Below, piece by piece: positions 7,676-14,703 of a DNA stretch of 36,412 nucleotides. The stretch covers positions 15,324 to 51,735 of the forward strand of contig FR881969.1 in assembly GCA_000435615.1 (NCBI GenBank). Reading direction: 5' to 3'. The position numbers and the translations under genes were made by a program. Each line of letters begins with the position of its first letter. Position 1 is the stretch's first letter. This stretch comes from Firmicutes bacterium CAG:238. Lineage in GTDB: Bacteria; Bacillota; Clostridia; Peptostreptococcales; Anaerovoracaceae. The notes under the pieces are model-generated. The model worked only from the letters and a program-made list of their open reading frames with translations. It made no database searches and had not been told where the DNA came from.

Positions 7676-7704
7676 ACTATAACATAGTTTTGGGGTGGTG
7701 TCAA
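7676..7704 (-). promoter_or_regulatory. SigA-type promoter of the ylxM-ffh operon
   Basis: On the minus strand TTGACA (7699-7704) is followed after exactly 17 bases by TATAGT (7676-7681), a near-consensus vegetative promoter. It lies 68 bases upstream of the ylxM start and is the only strong promoter seen for the following genes down to rluD. Confidence 0.8.
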
Positions 7705-7718
7705 GCATTTTTGCTTGA
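7701..7718. promoter_or_regulatory. Inverted repeat overlapping the -35 of the ylxM promoter
   Basis: Perfect 7-bp arms TCAAGCA (7701-7707) and TGCTTGA (7712-7718) with a 4-base TTTT centre overlap the -35 hexamer. Together with 7646-7668 it brackets the promoter, an arrangement compatible with a dimeric repressor binding both sites. No regulator is identified. Confidence 0.55.
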
Positions 7719-8104
7719 ATGTTATGAGCTTATTCCCTCAGAAACGGATTTTAGAACATGCGAAACAAAATCAAATACACATTCTAAATATTTTCGTCTT
7801 CCTTTAGAAGTCGATATCCAATTTTAATCTCGCATTCTAAAACAAACAGTTCGATTTGCTCCAAACTCGTTAAATTGTATTTGTTCTTATTCATGTATAC
7901 AAGTATTCTTGTATACATAGCGTGTTGTGCGCTTCTGCATTGCATCTTATTAACAAATTAGCATTTATTTCGCTTGTTTTTTAGAATGCAAACTCGAATT
8001 CCGTCTTTTTGTTCTAAAAAAAATCTCTGGAGCTTAGAATTAAAACTCGAAAGCCGGCCTCCACATCTAAATTGCTTTTTTTGAGTTAAAATACACGGTT
8101 TGTA
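7719..8104. other. AT-rich intergenic region with repeated TTCTAAA/TTTAGAA motifs, no gene
   Basis: No ORF with a ribosome site is seen on either strand. The short motif TTCTAAA or its complement TTTAGAA recurs at about 7749, 7781, 7803, 7835, 7979 and 8012, with a near-copy at 8033. The copies at 7834-7845 and 7977-7990 form an imperfect long-range inverted pair. The region also contains the perfect inverted repeat at 7893-7918. The base composition is clearly richer in A and T than the flanking genes. Confidence 0.5.
7893..7918. promoter_or_regulatory. Perfect 11-bp inverted repeat, candidate operator
   Basis: ATGTATACAAG (7893-7903) and CTTGTATACAT (7908-7918) are exact inverted copies around TATT. 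Each arm contains the self-palindromic core TGTATACA, with the GTATAC cores 16 bases apart. The pattern resembles binding sites of small dimeric repressors (for example GntR-like), but no partner regulator lies next to it. No T-run follows, so it is not a terminator. Confidence 0.5.
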
Positions 8105-8133
8105 TTTACATTTAATATATTTTATGGTATTAT
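8105..8133 (+). promoter_or_regulatory. SigA-type promoter for the PD-(D/E)XK-like gene
   Basis: TTTACA (8105-8110) and TATTAT (8128-8133) are separated by 17 bases. The -10 lies 46 bases before the ATG at 8180, and AGAAGGGAG forms the ribosome site. Confidence 0.65.
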
Positions 8134-8179
8134 ATTCCACAAAGCAACCCTTGATGTTTTTAGAAGGGAGATTCGAGCC

Positions 8180-9004
8180 ATGAACAGATTTAAAAAAATT
8201 CTTTCAGAGGATATCAGCGAGCAAAAGCGTTTGCTAAAACGCTATGAAAAGTGCCTGAAGTCAGCGCCCTCCGGCTGCATTTCCGAATATTTCAGCCACA
8301 ACAAGAAGTATTACAAATTGTCTACGTATGAAACAGATGAAATCAGTGGATTTTCCTGCCTGATTCAACGCAACCTTAAGCCGGATGAAATGCATTTAAT
8401 CGGGCAGTACGCCGAAAAAGCTTATGCTGCTGCAGCGTCAAGAGCCATCAAGCAAAACCTTGAACTGCAGGAAAAACTACTGACTTCGTATCAGCCCTAT
8501 GACTTTTTCACCATCAAAGCGACCTTGGGAAAGGCTTATCAAAATTCTGCATGCCTCTCCGAAGATCCTAGGGCAAGTGTCCGTAAACTTCAAGTGGAAA
8601 CCTCCTCGCATGTAATTCATCCCGAAAACCTCACGCAGCCTACACTGGCAGGATTCAATGTACGGAGCAAATCGGAAGCTCTCATTACAAATACGCTGAC
8701 GGAAAGAAATATTCCTTTTGTATATGAGGAAGTGTTGGAGATTTCGATTCCCGGGCGTGGCGAAGTCACTCTGCATCCGGATTTTGTGATTCATCTGCCA
8801 GACGGCAAAAAAATAATATGGGAGCATCTGGGTATGCTGTCGGATGATTCTTACCTGTCGGCGTTTGCGGAAAAGCTGAAGCTTTATCACGCGGCAGGGT
8901 ATCACATAGGCAGCAATCTTTTCTTGACCACAGATACTCCCGAAGGGCGCCTCGACATGGACGCCGTCATGAATGTCATTGAGTTGATTTCCGACTATTT
9001 CTGA
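8180..9004 (+). CDS. Uncharacterised protein with a PD-(D/E)XK nuclease-like C-terminal domain
   Basis: 274 residues, no signal peptide or membrane segment. The N-terminal half (1-130) is helical and charged with no recognised domain. The C-terminal part (about 160-250) has the order of a PD-(D/E)XK nuclease core: RSKSEALI with E166, VYEEVLEI near 181-188, HPDFVIH with D201, and KIIWEHLG with E215. It resembles a family of solitary proteins scattered in clostridial genomes, often annotated hypothetical. No methylase, helicase or transposase gene is adjacent, so its substrate is unknown. It is separated from ylxM by an AT-rich repeat-containing region and runs convergently into sppA, with the last 10 bases shared. 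The nuclease fold is inferred from motif spacing; activity is not shown. Confidence 0.7.
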   Translation: MNRFKKILSEDISEQKRLLKRYEKCLKSAPSGCISEYFSHNKKYYKLSTYETDEISGFSCLIQRNLKPDEMHLIGQYAEKAYAAAASRAIKQNLELQEKLLTSYQPYDFFTIKATLGKAYQNSACLSEDPRASVRKLQVETSSHVIHPENLTQPTLAGFNVRSKSEALITNTLTERNIPFVYEEVLEISIPGRGEVTLHPDFVIHLPDGKKIIWEHLGMLSDDSYLSAFAEKLKLYHAAGYHIGSNLFLTTDTPEGRLDMDAVMNVIELISDYF

Positions 9005-10251
9005 ATCGGGCAGATGTAGCTGAACTCGAACTTGCCGTTCATATCGATGAGGCTTTGAAGTGCGTCAGCGCTCACTGCCCCGGTGCCTGCACTTTCCGCA
9101 AGGGCGTCTGCAGCAGAACCGAGCAGTGATGTCCAGTCGGATGATACCGGACTCTCGAAATATTCAAGTTCGCATTCACCGAGTTTATACTCTGCCTTCA
9201 TATCGGCAGCCGCCTCTTCAAAAGTTCCGATTTCGTCAATCAGACTGTTGGCGAGTGCTTGTTTTGCGGTGTAGATTCTGCCGTCCGCAAGTTTCTTCAC
9301 CTCGGAAGTTTTCATATCGCGTCCCTTTGCGACAATTCCCACGAACTGCTCATAAGCTTCATCAACAAGGGACTGGAAGATTTCGCGCTGCTCGCGGCTC
9401 ATCTTCTCCACACTGCTTCCCATTGCTTTGTTTTCGCCGGAAGTAATCGTGTTTGTCTTCACACCGATTTTGTCCAGAAGCTCGCTGACATCGTACATCG
9501 TTCCGAGTGTTACGCCGATGGAACCGGTCCAGCAGTTGCGGTTCGCAAAGATTTTGTCGCACGGAGCTGAAATATAGTAGCCGCCGGATGCCGCCATGGA
9601 CTGCATGGATGCGTAAACCGGGCGTTTTGTCTTCTTTTGATATTCTTTGATTTTAAAGTACAGCTCGTCGGATGCGAATACGGAGCCGCCCGGCGTGTCA
9701 AGATAAAGAATCATGCCTTTGTTCTCGTTGTCGTCAATCATTGCATCGATTGCGTTTAATATGTACTGATGATTGTATGTATCGCTGCTGTCCTCGCTTA
9801 TCGTTCCAACGACATCAACAACGCCGATATAGTCATGACCGAAGTCGGTTGTTACCGTATTGTCAACACCGCTGACAAAAGAATCGGAAAATGCGCCTGC
9901 AATACCGTCAATCGCCTTGTTGCAGCCGGTTGTCAAAAGCGCGATTACCACGATAACCGCCGCGATGATAATGAGTGCTTTGCCCCAGCCCGGCAGTCCC
10001 GACCAGCCGCGTCCGCGCTTCGGAGCATTCGTCGGCACAGGAGCACTTTGTCCGCTCGCAGACTTTGCCTCAGATTCCTGCGCAAAGCCGTTTGCAGCAG
10101 ATGTCTGCCCCGCGCCTGCATTTGCGCGGCTTGGGCGTTCGTCACTAAATACGCCATCACTGTAATATTGTACACCATCCGTTTTCTTTGCTTCGGATTC
10201 GCCGGCCTCACTGCCGTTTGTCTTGTTTTCGTTATTCTCAAAATTATCCAA
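8995..10251 (-). CDS. sppA: Signal peptide peptidase SppA (S49 family)
   Basis: Membrane-anchored serine protease that degrades cleaved signal peptides and membrane-protein fragments. The first 85 residues are a Gly/Ser/Ala-rich cytoplasmic tail, longer than usual. One membrane helix follows (about 92-108), and the S49 protease domain covers 140-360. The nucleophile is S222 in SMAASGGYY and the general base is probably K275 in SGENKAMGS, about 53 residues later as in Gram-positive SppA. GGSVFASDEL (188-197) is the conserved oxyanion region. The start is TTG at 10251, fixed by AGGAGG at 10260-10265 with an 8-base spacer; there is no better ATG. The 3' end overlaps the convergent nuclease-like gene by 10 bases. 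Confidence 0.93.
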   Translation of the reverse strand: MDNFENNENKTNGSEAGESEAKKTDGVQYYSDGVFSDERPSRANAGAGQTSAANGFAQESEAKSASGQSAPVPTNAPKRGRGWSGLPGWGKALIIIAAVIVVIALLTTGCNKAIDGIAGAFSDSFVSGVDNTVTTDFGHDYIGVVDVVGTISEDSSDTYNHQYILNAIDAMIDDNENKGMILYLDTPGGSVFASDELYFKIKEYQKKTKRPVYASMQSMAASGGYYISAPCDKIFANRNCWTGSIGVTLGTMYDVSELLDKIGVKTNTITSGENKAMGSSVEKMSREQREIFQSLVDEAYEQFVGIVAKGRDMKTSEVKKLADGRIYTAKQALANSLIDEIGTFEEAAADMKAEYKLGECELEYFESPVSSDWTSLLGSAADALAESAGTGAVSADALQSLIDMNGKFEFSYICPIQK

Positions 10252-10259
10252 AATCCTTA

Positions 10260-10265
10260 CCTCCT
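10260..10265 (-). promoter_or_regulatory. Ribosome-binding site fixing a TTG start for sppA
   Basis: AGGAGG on the minus strand stands 8 bases before the TTG codon at 10251-10249. No in-frame ATG occurs near it, so the rare TTG start is supported. Confidence 0.8.
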
Positions 10266-10360
10266 TTGTTATTGCAATCTTTTCCGCTGTAACAAGTATA
10301 ACACAGCACCTTCCGAAAAAAAACCGTAAAATTTCAGCAGATTATATTTCGCAAAAAGTG

Positions 10361-10390
10361 TTGACAGTGTACTATGTATCATGGTACACT
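10361..10390 (+). promoter_or_regulatory. Promoter with overlapping GntR/YtrA-type operator
   Basis: TTGACA (10361-10366) and TACACT (10385-10390) are 18 bases apart. The region between is an inverted repeat: AGTGTAC (10366-10372) and GTACACT (10384-10390), with ATG/CAT inside also matching, so each arm has 10 paired bases of 12. A repressor bound here would cover the whole promoter. Because the first gene downstream encodes a GntR regulator, autoregulation is the likely explanation. Confidence 0.75.
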
Positions 10391-10441
10391 TAACTCACAA
10401 AAGGGATTATTATAAAAAATAAAGAAAGGGGTTCATGCTTT

Positions 10442-10828
10442 ATGTTTCAGCTTGATTTAAAAAGCCGAAAATCCATCTATGAGCAGGTAATTGACAATCT
10501 CAAAGAGCTCATTATGACGCGAGTGCTTTCCACAGACGAAAAGCTGCCGTCCGTCAGAGAGCTTTCCAAGGAGATAACCGTCAATCCGAACACCGTGCAG
10601 AAGGCTTACCGCGAACTTGAGCGGCAGGGCTATGTCTACACCACAAGCGGAGTGGGGACCTTTGTGGCAGACATCGGCGGCGTCCGTCCGGACACGAAAG
10701 AACTGGAACTTGCGAAAGCCAATCTTGACGACGATTTCCGTCAGCTTCTCTATCTGGGGCTCAGTTTCGAGGAAGCGAAGCAAGTGGCTTTGGGGATTAT
10801 AGACGAAAGGAGACCGGCAAATGATTAA
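10442..10828 (+). CDS. GntR-family (YtrA subfamily) transcriptional regulator
   Basis: 128-residue regulator made of an N-terminal winged helix (residues 8-75: SIYEQVIDNLKELIMTRVL, then LPSVRELSKEITVNPNTVQKAYRELERQGYV with the recognition helix around VNPNTVQKAYREL) and a short helical tail of about 50 residues. A small C-terminal part without a ligand domain is characteristic of the YtrA subgroup, which represses ABC-transporter operons. It is preceded by a promoter overlapped by an inverted repeat, and its 3' end overlaps the ATPase gene by 8 bases. It probably represses its own operon; the inducer is unknown (cell-envelope-active compounds in studied YtrA systems). Confidence 0.92.
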   Translation: MFQLDLKSRKSIYEQVIDNLKELIMTRVLSTDEKLPSVRELSKEITVNPNTVQKAYRELERQGYVYTTSGVGTFVADIGGVRPDTKELELAKANLDDDFRQLLYLGLSFEEAKQVALGIIDERRPAND

Positions 10829-11525
10829 ACTTCAAAATGTCACCAAGCGTTTCGAGGATTACAAAGCGCTTGACGATTTCAGCCTCACGGTTCCGAAAGG
10901 CTCCGTTTACGGACTGATGGGCCTCAACGGCGCGGGCAAAACGACGATCATCAAGCACCTTGCGGGGTATCTGGTGCAGGATGAAGGTCTTGTAACCATC
11001 GACGACGAAGAGGTTTTGAACAACGAAAATATCAAAAAACGAATCGCGCTGATTCCGGACGATCTCTTCTTTTTCAGAGGATATTCGCTTAAGGAAATGG
11101 GGAAATACCACAAGCACATCTATCCGAACTGGAATGAAGAGCGTTTTCAGGCAATGATCGGCGATTTCGGGCTTAATCAAAAAGCCAGCCTCGCAAAATT
11201 CTCAAAAGGAATGAAAAAACAGGCGGCGTTCTGCCTCGCAATGGCGGCTATGCCCGACTATCTCATACTCGACGAACCGGTTGACGGACTCGATCCGATT
11301 GTGCGTCACAAGCTTTGGCACTACATCATGGAAGACGTTGCGGACAGAGAGATGACGGTTCTGGTTTCGTCGCACAACGCAAAAGAGATGGAAGATGTCT
11401 GCAATTACATCGGCATCATCGCGGGCGGCAAAATGGTTTTCGAAGGCGACCTTCTGGAACTTATGCCGGCTTCCATCGAAGAAATCTTTATTGAAAAACT
11501 GGGAGGTGACAGCTATGAAAAATAA
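10821..11525 (+). CDS. ABC transporter ATP-binding protein
   Basis: Nucleotide-binding subunit of an ABC exporter or signalling complex. At 234 residues it has Walker A GLNGAGKT (34-41), a Q-loop region near 85-92, a variant signature FSKGMKKQ in place of LSGGQ, Walker B YLILDEPVDGLD and the switch histidine in VLVSSHNAKEME. The variant signature is common in YtrB/EcsA-like ATPases. It overlaps gntR by 8 bases and the permease gene by 11 bases, so the three products are translationally coupled. The transported substrate is unknown. Confidence 0.95.
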   Translation: MIKLQNVTKRFEDYKALDDFSLTVPKGSVYGLMGLNGAGKTTIIKHLAGYLVQDEGLVTIDDEEVLNNENIKKRIALIPDDLFFFRGYSLKEMGKYHKHIYPNWNEERFQAMIGDFGLNQKASLAKFSKGMKKQAAFCLAMAAMPDYLILDEPVDGLDPIVRHKLWHYIMEDVADREMTVLVSSHNAKEMEDVCNYIGIIAGGKMVFEGDLLELMPASIEEIFIEKLGGDSYEK

Positions 11526-13389
11526 GAATCTGTTTGCTTTGTCCCCTGCCTTGCTATTGGAAAATTTCAAAATGTACTGGTATCTTCCGGTGGTTTCGCT
11601 GATTCTTTACTTTTTCGGCGGGATTTTCCCGATTATCACAAATTATGATAATCTTTACAGTATCAATTACCTGATTCAAAACAATTTCAATAATCTAAGT
11701 CCGGTATTCATACCGCTTCTGATTATCGTGCCTCTGACCGCGGCATGTATCGCGATGAGCTTTTTCCATAGGGAAAACCGCGCACTCGCAATGCACGCAC
11801 AGCCGTACAGCAAGTCGAGACTTTTCAACTCGCAGGTGGCATCAGGCTGGCTCATGTGTATTCTTCCGCTTTTGGTAATGGCACTGCTGTATCTGTGCTT
11901 TATGAAGGAAGTCGCTCCGGATGTGACTTCTTCGGCGATTCCGTACACGTCGGAAGACAATGTATACACAGCGTCCGCCGTGTTCGGCTGGTTTGGTGAT
12001 TCCTTGGTTATCATGACTTTATTCTACGGAATGTTTGTGCTTGCGGGAACTTTGGTCGGAACTGTCATCATGCAGGTTCTGCTTTCGGGAGTGATGTTCG
12101 TCATTCTTCCGTTGATGATTTTTATTATCAATGCGTTTTGCGACAGCTTCCTTCTCGGATATTTCGGCATGAGCGATTTTATGGAAAGTCTCATGAGGAA
12201 CGCAAATCCGCTGATCCGCCTTGTTTTCGGCTGGGGAGAAAACGCGGGACTTCATCTGGAGCTGACTTACCTGCTTGCAGGGGTGCTGATGCTCGCGCTC
12301 GCGCGCTTTGCGTACGGCAGAGCCAAGCTTGAGAAAGTCGGCGACTCCATGATTTTCAGGGTTACGGAAGAAATCATAACTTATTTGATTGTGTTCGTGG
12401 GAATGACCGCCTTCGGATGGATTTTTTACAATATGGCAGCAAGCACGAAAGGCATGCTCGTATTCGGTATGGCGGTCGGCGCACTGATTACATTCTTCGT
12501 TGTAAAGATCATCATCGATAGATCCGTCAAGGTTTTCAAGAAACACAACCTGATTTCCCTCTGTATTTATCTGGTCATTGCGGCACTGTTCACAGGTATG
12601 ACGGTCTTTGATATCAGCGGATTTTCGAAACGTCTGCCAAAGGAGGATAAGATACAGTCTGTGCAGCTTTCGGATGCGACTTTCCGCGTGGGCTACGATA
12701 TTTCGAGCTACTGCGACAATTTACTCTTGAAAAACAAAGAACGCAAGCCGGTAATGTCCGATGACGCAAATGTGATTTCAGCGATGTATGAACTTGAAAA
12801 ATATATTGTGGAAAACAAGCGTTATGAGCACGAAGCCACTGTATATGACATTTCTTCTGTACACGAAGGGGAAAACATAAAATACGGGGTAGAAAACATT
12901 TCTTTCCTATATAAAATGAAAAACGGCACTTCGTTCAGCCGCAGATATTTCGTTAAGCTTGATGATGCCACGGTTGATCTTCTCAACAGAGTTGTTTGTA
13001 CGGATGACTGGAAATCCTACTATACGCTGTCCGATAAACTTGATTTGTCCGGCTTCGACAGCGCAATGCTCAGCATTTACTCGGATAATTCCAAAGATTA
13101 CGAGGAGAACGGAGAAGACAGTTTCTCCATCAGCCGCAAGCAGCTTGAAAAGTTAATTGCCGCAAAGGACGCCGATATCAGCGGCAGAAGCTATATGGAT
13201 ATTCTCAAACGCATTAATCTTTCCGGCAATACTCGCGTGTACGATGTGAACATTACCGTAAGCATCCTGAAAAAGGATATCAAAGAAAAAACAGGAATGA
13301 GCATTTATGAGTCAGGAAGTCTTTCTTTTACGGTTATGAGTGTGGACAAAAACACACTTGCATGCCTGCACGAAATCGGTGTAATATAG
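11515..13389 (+). CDS. ABC transporter permease with large C-terminal soluble domain
   Basis: The ATG at 11515 has GGGAGGTG upstream and gives 624 residues; earlier in-frame starts lie inside the ATPase gene. The first 380 or so residues contain about nine or ten hydrophobic segments (for example near 20-40, 62-82, 112-130, 165-190, 195-215, 250-270, 290-310, 320-340 and 355-372), as in ABC-2 type permeases. The last 240 residues (from about LPKEDKIQSVQLSD) are soluble, probably outside the membrane, similar to the C-terminal domain annotated DUF6449 in some Firmicute permeases (from memory, unverified). It completes the gntR-ATPase-permease operon. It might act as a sensor/resistance complex for envelope-active compounds rather than a nutrient transporter (inference). 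Confidence 0.85.
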   Translation: MKNKNLFALSPALLLENFKMYWYLPVVSLILYFFGGIFPIITNYDNLYSINYLIQNNFNNLSPVFIPLLIIVPLTAACIAMSFFHRENRALAMHAQPYSKSRLFNSQVASGWLMCILPLLVMALLYLCFMKEVAPDVTSSAIPYTSEDNVYTASAVFGWFGDSLVIMTLFYGMFVLAGTLVGTVIMQVLLSGVMFVILPLMIFIINAFCDSFLLGYFGMSDFMESLMRNANPLIRLVFGWGENAGLHLELTYLLAGVLMLALARFAYGRAKLEKVGDSMIFRVTEEIITYLIVFVGMTAFGWIFYNMAASTKGMLVFGMAVGALITFFVVKIIIDRSVKVFKKHNLISLCIYLVIAALFTGMTVFDISGFSKRLPKEDKIQSVQLSDATFRVGYDISSYCDNLLLKNKERKPVMSDDANVISAMYELEKYIVENKRYEHEATVYDISSVHEGENIKYGVENISFLYKMKNGTSFSRRYFVKLDDATVDLLNRVVCTDDWKSYYTLSDKLDLSGFDSAMLSIYSDNSKDYEENGEDSFSISRKQLEKLIAAKDADISGRSYMDILKRINLSGNTRVYDVNITVSILKKDIKEKTGMSIYESGSLSFTVMSVDKNTLACLHEIGVI

Positions 13390-13394
13390 AAGGC

Positions 13395-14681
13395 ATGGAG
13401 AGAGAAAGATATTATGAAACGATTGTAATCGGTGCAGGCGCAGGCGGTCTCTTCTTCGGGGCCGCCTGTCCCGTTTCCGGCGGCGATGCCGGTCGCACTT
13501 TGATTTTGGAAAAAACAAACAGAATCGGCACGAAACTTCTTATGTCAGGGTCCGGGCAGTGCAATCTGACGCACGGCGGCTCGATTAAGGAGTTTTTGTC
13601 ATGCTACGGGCAAAACGGAAAACGAATCCGAACTGTGCTTTACAGGCATAATAATATAGAGATGCAGGATTTCATGCAGGAGCTCGGCATACCGACCATA
13701 GAGCGTGAGGACGGCAAAATCTTCCCCGCTTCCCTGCGTGCAAAAGATGTGCAAGGCGCACTTATCCGCAGATGCGAAAGAAACGGCGTCGAAATCAAAA
13801 AAAATTCAGAAGTTGTGCGGATTGTGCCGCTCGAAAATCCAGGCAGCACGGACTGCGGCGCGGCACGGTTTGTAATCGAAGCAGCAGATGGCGAAGTCTA
13901 TAGCTGTCGCAGTCTCGTCATTGCAGCAGGCGGAAGCTCCTACCCGGCCAGCGGCTCCGACGGCTCGCTTCTTAAAGTGTTTGAACGGGACTTGCCGGAG
14001 CTTACGGTATGCGAGCCGAAGCCGTCGCTGGTTCCGATTTTCGTCGAAAACTATCCGTTCGGCACACTTTCCGGTATCGGTTTTCACGATGTTGAAATAA
14101 AAATTTTCGAGCCGAAATCGAAAAAAGCATTAAAGCTTGCCCACCCTTGCGGTGACTTGCTTTTGACGCATAAAAACTTTTCCGGCCCGGTGATTTTAAA
14201 TAATTCCAGAGATATTTTTGCCGGCTGCGGGCTTGAAATTAACTTCATTTTCCCCTATACTGTAAATGATATGCTTTCCTATCTGAAGGAAATTTTCCCG
14301 GGAAACCGCAGAATGATTTCCGGCTGTATCGGGGAAAACTATCTACTGCCTAAAAAATTTATTTCAGCAGTTTTAGACAGGATAAATGTGTCTGACAAAC
14401 CGGCGGCCATGCTCAGCGGCGGCGAAATCAAGCGGATTGCCGAAGCTTTTGCCGGGATGCGCTTCACAGCCTCAGGAACCGGAGGCTTCAGCATTGCCAT
14501 GGCGACAGCAGGCGGCATTTCACTTGATGAAATCGCGCTTTCCGAAATGCAGAGCAGAAAATATCCGGGACTTTATTTCATAGGGGAAATCCTCGATATT
14601 GACGGCGACACCGGCGGCTACAATCTTCAGTTCGCCTACTCGTCATCGCAGGCTGCGGCAGACAGTATTTACAAAAAATAG
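13395..14681 (+). CDS. BaiN/HI0933-type FAD-dependent oxidoreductase
   Basis: Flavoprotein of the HI0933/YtfP/BaiN family (NAD(P)/FAD-dependent oxidoreductases of uncertain physiological substrate; BaiN was linked to bile-acid dehydroxylation). The start at 13395 follows AGAAGG and gives 428 residues. The N-terminal Rossmann motif is VIGAGAGGLFFGAA (about 11-24), then LILEKTNRIGTKLLMSGSGQCNLTHGG, diagnostic of the family. The C-terminal block has SGGEIKRIAEAF, TASGTGGFSIAMATAGGIS and LYFIGEILDIDGDTGGYNLQFAYSSS, the second FAD-contact region. It starts 5 bases after the permease stop, so it may be read from the same transcript, though a functional link is not evident. A bile-acid role should not be assumed. 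Confidence 0.92.
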   Translation: MERERYYETIVIGAGAGGLFFGAACPVSGGDAGRTLILEKTNRIGTKLLMSGSGQCNLTHGGSIKEFLSCYGQNGKRIRTVLYRHNNIEMQDFMQELGIPTIEREDGKIFPASLRAKDVQGALIRRCERNGVEIKKNSEVVRIVPLENPGSTDCGAARFVIEAADGEVYSCRSLVIAAGGSSYPASGSDGSLLKVFERDLPELTVCEPKPSLVPIFVENYPFGTLSGIGFHDVEIKIFEPKSKKALKLAHPCGDLLLTHKNFSGPVILNNSRDIFAGCGLEINFIFPYTVNDMLSYLKEIFPGNRRMISGCIGENYLLPKKFISAVLDRINVSDKPAAMLSGGEIKRIAEAFAGMRFTASGTGGFSIAMATAGGISLDEIALSEMQSRKYPGLYFIGEILDIDGDTGGYNLQFAYSSSQAAADSIYKK

Positions 14682-14703
14682 TAATTATCACAGGAGAAAA
14701 AAC

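Noticed and set aside
7958..8140. 60-codon minus-strand ORF in the AT-rich intergenic region
   Set aside because: No ribosome site; Lys/Cys-rich translation typical of random AT-rich DNA; it overlaps the promoter of the plus-strand gene.
13362..13394. Upstream extension of the BaiN-type gene by 11 residues
   Set aside because: The extension overlaps the permease stop and lacks a ribosome site, whereas the ATG at 13395 follows AGAAGG.
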